Shown piece by piece: positions 27,768 to 35,189 of a stretch of 52,597 nucleotides of DNA (positions within the stretch are counted from its first letter, which is position 1; each line of letters starts with the position of its first letter). A model generated the notes under the pieces. It did no database searches and had not been told where the DNA came from. It worked only from the letters and a program-made list of their open reading frames with translations. The position numbers were made by a program, and so were the translations under genes. The stretch is from Anaerolineales bacterium (GTDB taxonomy: Bacteria > Chloroflexota > Anaerolineae > Anaerolineales > E44-bin32), in the NCBI GenBank assembly GCA_037382465.1, contig JARRPX010000006.1, positions 1-52,597 on the forward strand. The letters run 5' to 3'.

Positions 27768-28946
27768 TCAGTAGACGGGCTGTGAGGGATCGACCTCCTC
27801 GGCCCAGGCGTTGATTCCGCCGCGCAGATTTTTCACGTTCCTGAATCCGGCGCCGCGAAGGATCCCGAGCGCCCGAGCGGAGCGTGTGCCCGCCCGGCAA
27901 ACCAGAACGATCGGCGTCTCGCGGTCGAATTCGTCCATCGCAGCGGCGAGTGAACCCAGGGGGATCGAATCCGCTCCGGCGATGTGCGAAATTTCGAGCT
28001 CGTGAGGCTCGCGTACGTCGATCAAGCGAATCCGGCCCTTACCCTTCAGGCGGTCGGCCAACTCGCTTGCATCGATTTCCCGCTCCGCCGGCAGCTGCTC
28101 CGCCGCCGAATCGCGCTCGGTGATACCGCAGAAGTCTTCGTAGTCGATCAGTTCACGGATTTCCGGTTCACGTCCACAGATCGCGCAGCGCGGGTTCTTC
28201 TTCAGGCGAATGTCGTCGAAACGCATGGCGAGGCTGTCGTAAATCAGCAGATGCCCGATGAGCGTTTCTCCAATCTCGAGTATCAGTTTCAGCGTCTCGG
28301 TGGCCTGGATCGTGCCGATTACGCCGGGAACTACGCCGAATACGCCGCCTTCGGCACAGCTCGGGACCAGATCGGGTGGAGGCGGTGCAGGAAATATACA
28401 GCGGTAGCACGGGCCGCGTTGGCTCCAGAATACGCTCGCCTGACCTTCATAACGGAACACCGATCCGTAGACGTCCGGTTTGCCGCTGAGTACGCAGACG
28501 TCGTTCACCAGGTAGCGGGTGGGGAAGTTATCGCTGGCGTCGACGATCACGTCGTACGGTTGACTGATTTTCAATGCGTTGCCGGCGGAGAATATTTCGT
28601 CGTAGATGTCCACCTGGATCTGGGGGTTTATATCCAGTAAACGTGACCGGGCGGATTCAACCTTCCGTTCCCCCAGGTTCGACGATCCGTGCAGTACCTG
28701 GCGGTGCAGGTTGGTAAGTTCGACTTCGTCGTGATCGACCAGCCCGATGCGTCCTACGCCCGCGGCGGCAAGATAGATCGCTGCCGGGGATCCCAATCCA
28801 CCTGTGCCGACGATCAGCACGGCAGCCGATTTCAATTTCCGCTGGCCGGTTAGGCCGATTTCCGGCAGGAGCAATTGTCGCGAATAACGCCGGAATTCGT
28901 CTGCGGAAAGACCGGAAATCATGCGGGGTTTCTGGGAGCCGGACAT
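27768..28946 (-). CDS. moeB: MoeB/ThiF-type adenylyltransferase with rhodanese domain
   Basis: E1-like enzyme that adenylates a ubiquitin-like sulfur carrier (MoaD, ThiS or similar) and, through its rhodanese domain, may pass on sulfur. The 392 residues hold the ThiF fold (about 10-250; nucleotide motif GTGGLGSP; zinc Cys pairs in CYRC and CAIC) and a rhodanese domain (about 290-388) with the active-site loop CRAGTRS. FCGI-type linker residues sit between. Start ATG 28946 has GAGGTG upstream. No sulfur-carrier gene is adjacent, so its exact pathway (molybdopterin, thiamin, cysteine or tRNA thiolation) is open. Confidence 0.92.
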   Translation of the reverse strand: MSGSQKPRMISGLSADEFRRYSRQLLLPEIGLTGQRKLKSAAVLIVGTGGLGSPAAIYLAAAGVGRIGLVDHDEVELTNLHRQVLHGSSNLGERKVESARSRLLDINPQIQVDIYDEIFSAGNALKISQPYDVIVDASDNFPTRYLVNDVCVLSGKPDVYGSVFRYEGQASVFWSQRGPCYRCIFPAPPPPDLVPSCAEGGVFGVVPGVIGTIQATETLKLILEIGETLIGHLLIYDSLAMRFDDIRLKKNPRCAICGREPEIRELIDYEDFCGITERDSAAEQLPAEREIDASELADRLKGKGRIRLIDVREPHELEISHIAGADSIPLGSLAAAMDEFDRETPIVLVCRAGTRSARALGILRGAGFRNVKNLRGGINAWAEEVDPSQPVY

Positions 28947-28964
28947 GGTTGCACCTCGTGCTTA

Positions 28965-28993
28965 TTTATATCCTTTCCGGGTAGACATGTAAA
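28965..28993 (-). promoter_or_regulatory. promoter of the moeB-like gene
   Basis: Minus strand TTTACA (28988-28993) and TATAAA (28965-28970), 17-nt spacer, 18 nt before the start codon. Confidence 0.6.
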
Positions 28994-29184
28994 TCGTCAG
29001 CGGTTTGGTTTATTATTTGCATCTACTTCTCGATGAAGGCGAACCCGTGAAGCGGCATTTGACCTCATGATTCCGTCCACCGTATCACCCCCGGGTATAA
29101 TGCCAAGTATCCTCTGGAATTGCGGGTATGGGCGACCGGAGTGCTTGCGGAGACGACCTCTCCCGAGTAGGATAATAAGCCATT

Positions 29185-30006
29185 ATGTCGCAGCGCCGTA
29201 TGCTCCACACTCAATCTCCACCGCTCGAGCCGATCACGGGTCGAGTGATGCGGCATCTGGCGGTGACGTTTCTGGTGGCCGGCGCGCTGGCCACGGTGTT
29301 CACCGCATGGACTCCGGCCAGCCTCGATCCGGACGAACTCGCCGGTCAATTGGCCGCTGCGTTGGAAGACGAGTCGGAAATTCCGCCGGCATTAAGTGGA
29401 TCGGAGGGGCTGGTGTCGGAGGATGGAAGACTTCGCATCGGAATCGTCGCCGGACACTCGGGGCTGTATCCGGAAACCGGTTCTCTGGATCCCGGCTCAA
29501 TTTGCGAGGACGGCCTCACGGAAGCAGAAGTGAATGCGCAGATCGCCTCTTTGACGGTCAAATACCTGGAGGCGGCAGGTATGCAGGTGGATCTGCTGGA
29601 GGAATGGGATCCCAGGCTGCAGGGCTATCGCGCCGTCGCGCTGGTTTCGATCCATGCGGACTCCTGCCTGCCGATCAACGAGTATGCGACCGGTTTCAAG
29701 GTGACGGCCGCGGTCGATACGATCGTCCAGGATAAGGCGCAGCGCCTGGTGGCTTGCATCATCGATCGCTACGGCGCAGCGACGGATCTGTATTTCCATC
29801 CCGGCAGCATCACCCGGGACATGACGGAGTATCACACCTTCCACGAGATCAACGGCCAGACGCCGGCCGTGATTATAGAGACCGGCTTTCTCTATCTCGA
29901 TCGCGATTTCCTCACACGCAGTCCGGATCTCGCCGCACGCGGCATCGCCGACGGCATCATGTGTTACGTGAACAACGAGCCAACGGATCTGAACGGCGAG
30001 AATTAA
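29185..30006 (+). CDS. exported N-acetylmuramoyl-L-alanine amidase (Amidase_3)
   Basis: Zinc amidase that cuts the amide between muramic acid and the stem peptide. The 273-residue protein has an N-terminal membrane/signal segment (about 32-50), then the Amidase_3 domain: GIVAGHSGLYPETGS (first zinc His), EAEVN (zinc Glu), SIHAD (second His) and VIIETGFL (catalytic Glu). It ends 2 nt before the L,D-transpeptidase start, a peptidoglycan-remodelling pair. A GATAAT box lies 8 nt before the start codon, so the mRNA may be leaderless. Confidence 0.88.
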   Translation: MSQRRMLHTQSPPLEPITGRVMRHLAVTFLVAGALATVFTAWTPASLDPDELAGQLAAALEDESEIPPALSGSEGLVSEDGRLRIGIVAGHSGLYPETGSLDPGSICEDGLTEAEVNAQIASLTVKYLEAAGMQVDLLEEWDPRLQGYRAVALVSIHADSCLPINEYATGFKVTAAVDTIVQDKAQRLVACIIDRYGAATDLYFHPGSITRDMTEYHTFHEINGQTPAVIIETGFLYLDRDFLTRSPDLAARGIADGIMCYVNNEPTDLNGEN

Positions 30007-30008
30007 GC

Positions 30009-30992
30009 ATGGAATCGGGAATTCCCGGAAATGGGTATTCGAATCACATCGCGCTGCTTCAGGAAGCGAAGCAGGCTTTCATCGCGGGCGAAAACCAGAA
30101 AGCGCGGCGCTTGTGCCGACGGGCGATCCAGCTCAAACCAAAGGACGAATTGCCCTGGATCCTGCTGGCGAAATATTCGGAGCCTCGGACGGGATTGGAG
30201 TGCCTGGCGCGTGCGCTGGAGATCAACCCCAAGAGCCGGGTTGCCCGCAAGATGATCCGCGAATTGATCCGCCGCATGCCGGGCAATCAACGCCAGGAAG
30301 CCTTCGAAGAAATCACATTCCCCGAATCATTGGCGCACGAACTGCTCCCCTCCGATGCGCTGACGCTGCGCCGTTTACTTTCGTCTCGTGTGGTTATCAT
30401 CGCCTTTGCGATCGTGTTGACGGCCGGAATTTGGCTGGGAGGACAACCGGTAGATGCGCTGCAGCCGCAGATGTCATCGGTGGATCTTGTTAAAGCGACT
30501 TTGACGCCCACCCACACGTTGACGCCTACCCCGACGCTGACGCCCACACCGACGCTGACGCCCACGCCAACACTGACTCCCACCCCGCGCCCGGCGGCGT
30601 CTTCGCACTACACGACCAACCCGGAAGACCTTGCGGACGAAGGACGTTGGATCGACGTCGATCTGTCTGCGCAGCGCGTGACCGCCTATGAAGGTACGAC
30701 GGCGGTGAAGACGTTCATCGTCTCGACCGGCGTGCGCGCACATCCAACCGTAACCGGGCAGTACCGCATTTATCGAAAATACGTCTCCACGCCGATGGCG
30801 GGGCCGGGATATTACCTGCCCGGAGTCCCCTTCACGATGTATTTCTATAAAGGCTATGCTTTACACGGAACCTACTGGCACAACAACTTCGGAACCCCGA
30901 TGAGCCACGGCTGCATCAACCTGCGCACGCCGGACGCAGAATGGCTGTTCGACTTCGCTTCGGTCGGCACGCTCGTCAACGTCCATCCATAG
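30009..30992 (+). CDS. TPR-membrane-L,D-transpeptidase (YkuD) protein
   Basis: Peptidoglycan cross-linking or protein-anchoring enzyme, 327 residues. It has an N-terminal TPR-like cytoplasmic part (about 10-90), one membrane segment (about 126-145), a Thr-Pro linker (about 165-200) made of 18-bp repeats, and an extracellular YkuD domain. That domain has HGTYWHNNFGTPMSHGCINL with catalytic Cys302. Start ATG 30009 is 3 nt after the amidase stop and marks the beginning of plausible coding sequence; longer readings would run through the amidase gene. A cytoplasmic TPR coupled to an external transpeptidase is an unusual order. Confidence 0.9.
   Translation: MESGIPGNGYSNHIALLQEAKQAFIAGENQKARRLCRRAIQLKPKDELPWILLAKYSEPRTGLECLARALEINPKSRVARKMIRELIRRMPGNQRQEAFEEITFPESLAHELLPSDALTLRRLLSSRVVIIAFAIVLTAGIWLGGQPVDALQPQMSSVDLVKATLTPTHTLTPTPTLTPTPTLTPTPTLTPTPRPAASSHYTTNPEDLADEGRWIDVDLSAQRVTAYEGTTAVKTFIVSTGVRAHPTVTGQYRIYRKYVSTPMAGPGYYLPGVPFTMYFYKGYALHGTYWHNNFGTPMSHGCINLRTPDAEWLFDFASVGTLVNVHP
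30516..30587 (+). repeat. four 18-bp tandem repeats encoding a Thr-Pro linker
   Basis: Units start at 30516, 30534, 30552 and 30570 with the consensus ACGCTGACGCCCACACCG, each encoding TLTPTP. They separate the membrane segment from the L,D-transpeptidase domain; such repeats readily change copy number. Confidence 0.85.
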
Positions 30993-31160
30993 GCCGCCGC
31001 TGACTCCGGCGCATATGTTCTCGAACGTCCGTGACTCCCGTTGATTCTTGCTTCCCTGAATCTTTGCCGTATGCGAATATCGCTTCACCCGGCAGTCGTT
31101 GTTTTCAGCGTATATTTGGTAATATTTAATCGTTCAGATTTTACAGGTTGGAGAAATCTC

Positions 31161-31520
31161 ATGCCCAATGTAACTGTTGAAGGCTACGGAACGTTCGAGG
31201 TCCAGAAAGGTACACGCCTGGTGCGCGCCATAGAAAAAAACGGCGTCGATATCCTGCATCGCTGCGGGGGACACGCACATTGCACGACGTGCCGCGTGGA
31301 GTTCCTCGAGGGTGAACCGCAGCGCCGTACAGCTGCCGAGCGTGATAAATTGAAAGAGAAGGGTGAGAGTGGGATTCGTCTTTCCTGCCAGTGCCTCGTC
31401 GAGTACGACATGAAGGTGCGGGTGTTGAACACGCTGCGAAGTACGGGACTGGACAGCCCGGGAGACACACCGGAAGACCATATCACCCCCGAACCGGAGT
31501 GGGTCCCGCTTTCGGAGTAA
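31161..31520 (+). CDS. 2Fe-2S ferredoxin
   Basis: Electron carrier, 119 residues. The plant-type ferredoxin pattern is present: Cys35, Cys41 and Cys44 in HRCGGHAHCTTC and Cys76 in LSCQCLVEY, with the fold region VTVEGYGTFEVQKGTRLVRAIEK. ATG 31161 has TTGGAGA at a good distance. The C-terminal tail is Pro/Glu-rich. It is followed after 6 nt by the hypothetical gene at 31527. Its redox partner is not in the window. Confidence 0.9.
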   Translation: MPNVTVEGYGTFEVQKGTRLVRAIEKNGVDILHRCGGHAHCTTCRVEFLEGEPQRRTAAERDKLKEKGESGIRLSCQCLVEYDMKVRVLNTLRSTGLDSPGDTPEDHITPEPEWVPLSE

Positions 31521-31526
31521 GATGTC

Positions 31527-31955
31527 GTGAGTAACAAAGCGTTGTTCGAAGGGCTCGTCATCGACGAATACGACCGCCCCGTCGATGTCGCCATCGTGGG
31601 CGGTGAGGCATTCTACGTCGTCGATGATGATGGATTCCAGCGTCACATCGAAAGCGAGCACGTCGACCGCCAGGTGCTCGAACATTTCCGTGAGATGATT
31701 GAGGGCCACGAAGACCTGGTGACCGAGGGCACCATGGATATGATCGGTCAGGACGATATCTTTACCAAGGCCATGATCGAAAATCAACTCAAGAACATGG
31801 CTTCCCAATTCGATGCCATTCTCGAACAAGGTCTGCCGGACGAAGCCCGAGCGTATCTGGGCATGCTCGGTTTCCGCGTAGTCATCGATATGCGCGGGGA
31901 TGTCGTTCGAGTCGACCAGCCGCAGGCGCCAGAATCCGGGGAACCCTACGATTGA
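31527..31955 (+). CDS. unrecognised acidic protein next to ferredoxin
   Basis: A 142-residue acidic, soluble protein starting at GTG 31527, 6 nt after the ferredoxin stop. I do not recognise the family. It has no Cys, no signal peptide and no membrane segment; the segment LFEGLVIDEYDRPVDVAIVGGEAFYVVDDDGF suggests a small beta domain and EHFREMIEGHEDLVTE a helical part. The close spacing implies co-transcription with the ferredoxin and suggests an accessory role; this is inference. Confidence 0.7.
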   Translation: MSNKALFEGLVIDEYDRPVDVAIVGGEAFYVVDDDGFQRHIESEHVDRQVLEHFREMIEGHEDLVTEGTMDMIGQDDIFTKAMIENQLKNMASQFDAILEQGLPDEARAYLGMLGFRVVIDMRGDVVRVDQPQAPESGEPYD

Positions 31956-32091
31956 TGCGGTAAACACGACCCATTTGTAATAAGCAACCCGGGCTCCGCG
32001 TTTCGGACGAGCGCCGGGATGCTGGAGCATCTTCATGAAGGACGGTGCTAGAGTATAATCGTATGCAACATTGTGTAAATTGGAGTGCGTC

Positions 32092-32928
32092 GTGACTCTG
32101 TCCGAATATATTCTCGACGTTTCTGAGGGAACTTTTGAAAACGATGTGCTCATGCGTTCCCATGAGACTCCCGTCATCGTGGATTTCTGGGCCGAATGGT
32201 GTGCGCCCTGTAAGATGCTCGGACCACTGCTGGAGCGTCTGGCGAACGAATGGGGCGGCTCGTTCTTGTTGGCGAAGGTCGACGTCGATGAAAACCCGAA
32301 TTTAGCCATTCGCTACGGCGTCCAGGGAATCCCGGCCGTCAAGGCGATCCAAAATGGGGAAGTCGTTTCCGAATTTGTTGGTGCGCAGCCCGAATCGATA
32401 GTACGAAGATTCGTTCAAAACCTGGTGCCCAGTGAGGCGGACAAGGCCGTCGCTGAAGCACAATCCTTGCTGGCTACGCGGCATTGGCCGGAAGCCGAAG
32501 ATGCTTTTCGCGAGGTGCTCGAGCAGGACGAGAGCAACGCCACCGCGGCGTTGGGTTTGGTGAAAAGCTTGCTCATGCAAGGCAAGGGGAAGGAATCGGG
32601 CGAGATCCTGGCCGACTTTCCGGCCGGAACGGAATGGCCGGTTGCAGAGAGTCTGAGACCGTTGGCGGATGCACTCGTCGAAGCCGAGGGAGCCGAGCAG
32701 TCAGCCGATGAGGAAACGCTCAGTGCGCGCCTGCATCGTGCGGCAAATCTGATTGCGCGCGGCAATCTACCGGCCGCGATGGACGGTCTGCTGGACATCC
32801 TGCGTGAGGATAAAACCTACCGCGGCGGTCTTCCCAAACAGATCATGCTGGCGCTGTTCGTGTTATTGGGGGATCAAGATCCGTTGACGCGAGAATATCG
32901 AGAAGAACTCGCTTCCGTTCTATTCTGA
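32092..32928 (+). CDS. CnoX/YbbN-like thioredoxin with TPR domain
   Basis: A 278-residue protein combining a thioredoxin fold (about 20-118; active site WCAPCK, cis-Pro in GIPAV) with a C-terminal TPR-like helical region (about 125-275). This is the layout of CnoX (YbbN), a chaperedoxin that protects clients from oxidation and hands them to chaperones; E. coli CnoX lacks the redox CxxC, while this one has it. GTG 32092 with GGAG 6 nt upstream is the best start; a TTG 7 codons earlier has no good ribosome site. A TATAAT at 32054-32059 may be its -10. Confidence 0.88.
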   Translation: MTLSEYILDVSEGTFENDVLMRSHETPVIVDFWAEWCAPCKMLGPLLERLANEWGGSFLLAKVDVDENPNLAIRYGVQGIPAVKAIQNGEVVSEFVGAQPESIVRRFVQNLVPSEADKAVAEAQSLLATRHWPEAEDAFREVLEQDESNATAALGLVKSLLMQGKGKESGEILADFPAGTEWPVAESLRPLADALVEAEGAEQSADEETLSARLHRAANLIARGNLPAAMDGLLDILREDKTYRGGLPKQIMLALFVLLGDQDPLTREYREELASVLF

Positions 32929-32976
32929 TCGCTGCTTTTTACCGCCGGATTTCGATCATTTTCCGGTGGATGTTGG

Positions 32977-33945
32977 TTATTGGGGAGGTTCCAGAATCAA
33001 CGTCCCCCAGGTCGTGGGATCGGTCGCGCGGCGCGTGTTGACGTTGGAGATCATCGACTGCCAGGTGGAGACGCCCACGGTGTCGTTATCAGAGAGCGAC
33101 AGGGCGAAGCCGAAATGGCTGCCTGCCGTGGGGGTCAATCCAAATGCCGACCAGGGAATCTTTGCTTCCAGATTGTAGTCGTTTCCATCTTTCTGAGCGG
33201 CGATGTCCGCGCTGCTGACCCAGGCTTCCAGGCTTCGCGGGAACCAGCGATAGACTTCGGGATCAAGAGAACCGAAGTTGCCTGGCGAGAGACCGATCTG
33301 GTAATCGTCCTGGCTCATGGTGGCGGTGTAAAAATCACCGGCCAGGTCGGTGTCGAGTTGGATTTCGACGTCGTCACCTTTATACATGTAGCGTCCCCAC
33401 GAAGTCTGTACGAAAGTATCGTCCGTCCGCTTCAATCCGATATAGAGATAATCCGCATCCCAGGCGAGGTAGAACGTCGCCGATGCGTCGCTCGGTCCGC
33501 TCCAGCCGCTTCCTGCGTACGGAACGGTTTCGTCCGCCGTATATGCCGTCGTGGTCCACTCGCCCAGGTCGCCGTCGATCGTGATCGTGGCCGTGCGATA
33601 AGCGGCGATAACCTGGGTGCCGTTCGATCTCGAATCAAGGGTGCTCGATGTGGCATCGGGGATGCTCGTGTCGAACGGCGTTTCATCCGATTCCTCGGGT
33701 GTGGTTGTTGCCGTGGCTTGTTGGTCTTCGGGAGGTGTGAGCGGCGTCTCGCCGGTGAGCACGACGACCGGTGTGTCCGTGGGAGACTCTACGTAGGGAG
33801 TCGATGGAGTGGAGAAAATGGCCGTGTGGGTTAAATTCGGCGTGGGAAACGAAAAAGGAGTAGGTGATGCGGCGCCAGGCAGGGTGCATGATACGATGCT
33901 GGATGCAAGCATGAAGTACAGCAGCAGACGTGCGGACTTTCGCAT
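32977..33945 (-). CDS. lipoprotein with CBM9-like/DOMON-type domain
   Basis: A 322-residue lipoprotein (ATG 33945 with GGAGG; lipobox IVSC), followed by a Thr/Pro/Ser-rich linker to about residue 110. A beta-sandwich of the carbohydrate-binding module family 9 type comes next: ATITIDGDLGEW, FYLAWDADYLYIGLKRTDD, GDDVEIQLDTDLAGDF, YNLEAKIPWSAFGL. Such modules bind sugars at the cell surface. No catalytic domain is fused, so it is probably a binding or sensor protein. It converges with the thioredoxin gene. Confidence 0.8.
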   Translation of the reverse strand: MRKSARLLLYFMLASSIVSCTLPGAASPTPFSFPTPNLTHTAIFSTPSTPYVESPTDTPVVVLTGETPLTPPEDQQATATTTPEESDETPFDTSIPDATSSTLDSRSNGTQVIAAYRTATITIDGDLGEWTTTAYTADETVPYAGSGWSGPSDASATFYLAWDADYLYIGLKRTDDTFVQTSWGRYMYKGDDVEIQLDTDLAGDFYTATMSQDDYQIGLSPGNFGSLDPEVYRWFPRSLEAWVSSADIAAQKDGNDYNLEAKIPWSAFGLTPTAGSHFGFALSLSDNDTVGVSTWQSMISNVNTRRATDPTTWGTLILEPPQ

Positions 33946-34088
33946 GTGTTCCCTCCGGCAGGGCGAAAGAGCCAACTGCTTCCGATTGTACAACGTTAAT
34001 TCCTGCCAGGAAACCAATCTAAACCCGAGCCTTCAATAAAGCATCATGCAGCACCTTTTTCGTCCGTGCTGGATGAAGATCGATTATC

Positions 34089-34143
34089 TTGACACAACCA
34101 TAGTTGTATATATACTAGCTAGTAGTTAGATATAGAACAACTA
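34089..34143 (+). promoter_or_regulatory. AT-rich promoter with nested dyads before the methyltransferase gene
   Basis: TTGACA (34089-34094) and TATACT (34111-34116) with a 16-nt spacer. Three inverted repeats lie in and around it: ACAAC-CATA-GTTGT (34094-34107), the perfect palindrome ACTAGCTAGT (34114-34123) over the -10 box, and TAGTTGT/ACAACTA (34101-34107 and 34137-34143). The base composition is much more AT-rich than the neighbours. This looks like an operator region. Confidence 0.6.
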
Positions 34144-34228
34144 TTATAACTGCAAGTAGAATCTGTAGCTGAAGATGGTACTTGATGATCCAGAAGCGGA
34201 TTCTCGGCAGTATAAGGAGACAGGAACT

Positions 34229-34810
34229 ATGCGATTGAGTCCACGTGAGTTCAAGGGAATGCAAAGTGCGTTACGCCGTTACCTGCAACGCACGATCGAG
34301 TATCCAAAATTCAAACGTATGGGGTTGACTCAGGAGAATCAATCGATACTGGAAATCGGATGCGGCTCGGGATATGGTGCTGCGTTGCTGCTCTCCCTGA
34401 ACCCTGTGAAGTACGTCGGGGTCGACCTGATGTCAGAACAGATCGAACTTGCACAGCAACGCAATCTACCCAATTGTGAGTTTCTGGTCCGTGATGCTTC
34501 TGATTTGAGTGAATTTGACGATGGGAGCTGGGACACCGTCGTCGTTTTTGGTGTTCTCCATCACATCCCTGCTTGGCGAAGTGTGATCGATGAGATACGC
34601 CGTTTATTGCGGCCGGGGGGGATTTTGTTCATCGAAGAACCGGATCTCGATGTGATTCGTATTTGGGATCGATTGTTTCATTGGGGTCATCCAACTGCGT
34701 TCGGCTTGAAAAACTTCGAGGAATACGTCAAAGCTGTCGGATTGTCCATCGAGGAAAAAAGCAGATTGATTGCAGGCTTTTTCGCATACCGAATCGTAAG
34801 ATCCGAATAA
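34229..34810 (+). CDS. class I SAM-dependent methyltransferase
   Basis: A 193-residue methyltransferase with the SAM motifs ILEIGCGSGYGAALLL (motif I), VGVDLMSEQIELAQ (motif II), FDDGSWDTVVVFGVLHHI and LRPGGILFIEE (motifs IV-V). ATG 34229 has AAGGAG 9 nt upstream; the in-frame ATG 34175 would add 18 poorly conserved residues. The N-terminal extension is short and the C-terminus is hydrophobic (LSIEEKSRLIAGFFAYRIV). The substrate is not predictable from sequence. No operon partner is visible. Confidence 0.88.
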   Translation: MRLSPREFKGMQSALRRYLQRTIEYPKFKRMGLTQENQSILEIGCGSGYGAALLLSLNPVKYVGVDLMSEQIELAQQRNLPNCEFLVRDASDLSEFDDGSWDTVVVFGVLHHIPAWRSVIDEIRRLLRPGGILFIEEPDLDVIRIWDRLFHWGHPTAFGLKNFEEYVKAVGLSIEEKSRLIAGFFAYRIVRSE

Positions 34811-34918
34811 CCGAAAGATTGTGCGTTGAAGTCGATCAAGGTTTCTGCGCAGGTATGCGGGGACATGAGCACACCTGAATTCTGATCCCTGTTTCTGTCG
34901 ATCACTTTAGATGGTTTG

Positions 34919-35002
34919 TGGGGCGGGTGGGATTCGAACCCACACGCTCTCGCGAGCAGAGGATTTTAAGTCCCCGGCGTCTGCCAATTCCGCCACCGCC
35001 CC
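34919..35002 (-). tRNA. tRNA-Leu (anticodon UAA)
   Basis: An 84-nt class II tRNA: acceptor arms GGGGCGG/CCGCCCC, D-arm, anticodon loop CTTAAAA (anticodon TAA), a long variable arm TGCTCGCGAGAGCG, and T-arm GTGGG-TTCGAAT-CCCAC. Discriminator A at 34919; CCA is not encoded (CAA follows). A good promoter lies upstream at 35014-35041. Confidence 0.96.
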
Positions 35003-35013
35003 GAACTGATGTT

Positions 35014-35041
35014 ATTGTAGCCGGACAGGGCGAAGCGTCAA
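35014..35041 (-). promoter_or_regulatory. promoter of tRNA-Leu
   Basis: Minus strand TTGACG (35036-35041) and TACAAT (35014-35019), 16-nt spacer, about 12 nt before the mature 5' end. Confidence 0.65.
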
Positions 35042-35162
35042 GGTGCCGTTCAACGACCGTACGGGCATTTTACACTTCATCCTCTGGTCCAACCTGTAGG
35101 AAATTGGGATTTACGGCGGAGTTTTCCCCATTGAATTGGACGCCATGGCGTGAGTGGCGCTA

Positions 35163-35171
35163 TGCTATAAT
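35163..35171 (+). promoter_or_regulatory. extended -10 promoter of secA
   Basis: TGCTATAAT (35163-35171) is a full extended -10 element with no good -35 box. Transcription would start near 35178, leaving a short leader that holds CGGAG about 8 nt before ATG 35190. Confidence 0.55.
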
Positions 35172-35189
35172 GCCAAACGGAGTCGAAAA

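Noticed and set aside
30516-30587. possible CRISPR or other DNA-level array
   Set aside because: The 18-bp repeats are in frame and contiguous, coding for a Thr-Pro linker; there are no spacers.
31988-32018. imperfect hairpin CCCGG...CCGGG after the ferredoxin operon
   Set aside because: Bulged stem and no U-tract; not enough for a terminator call.
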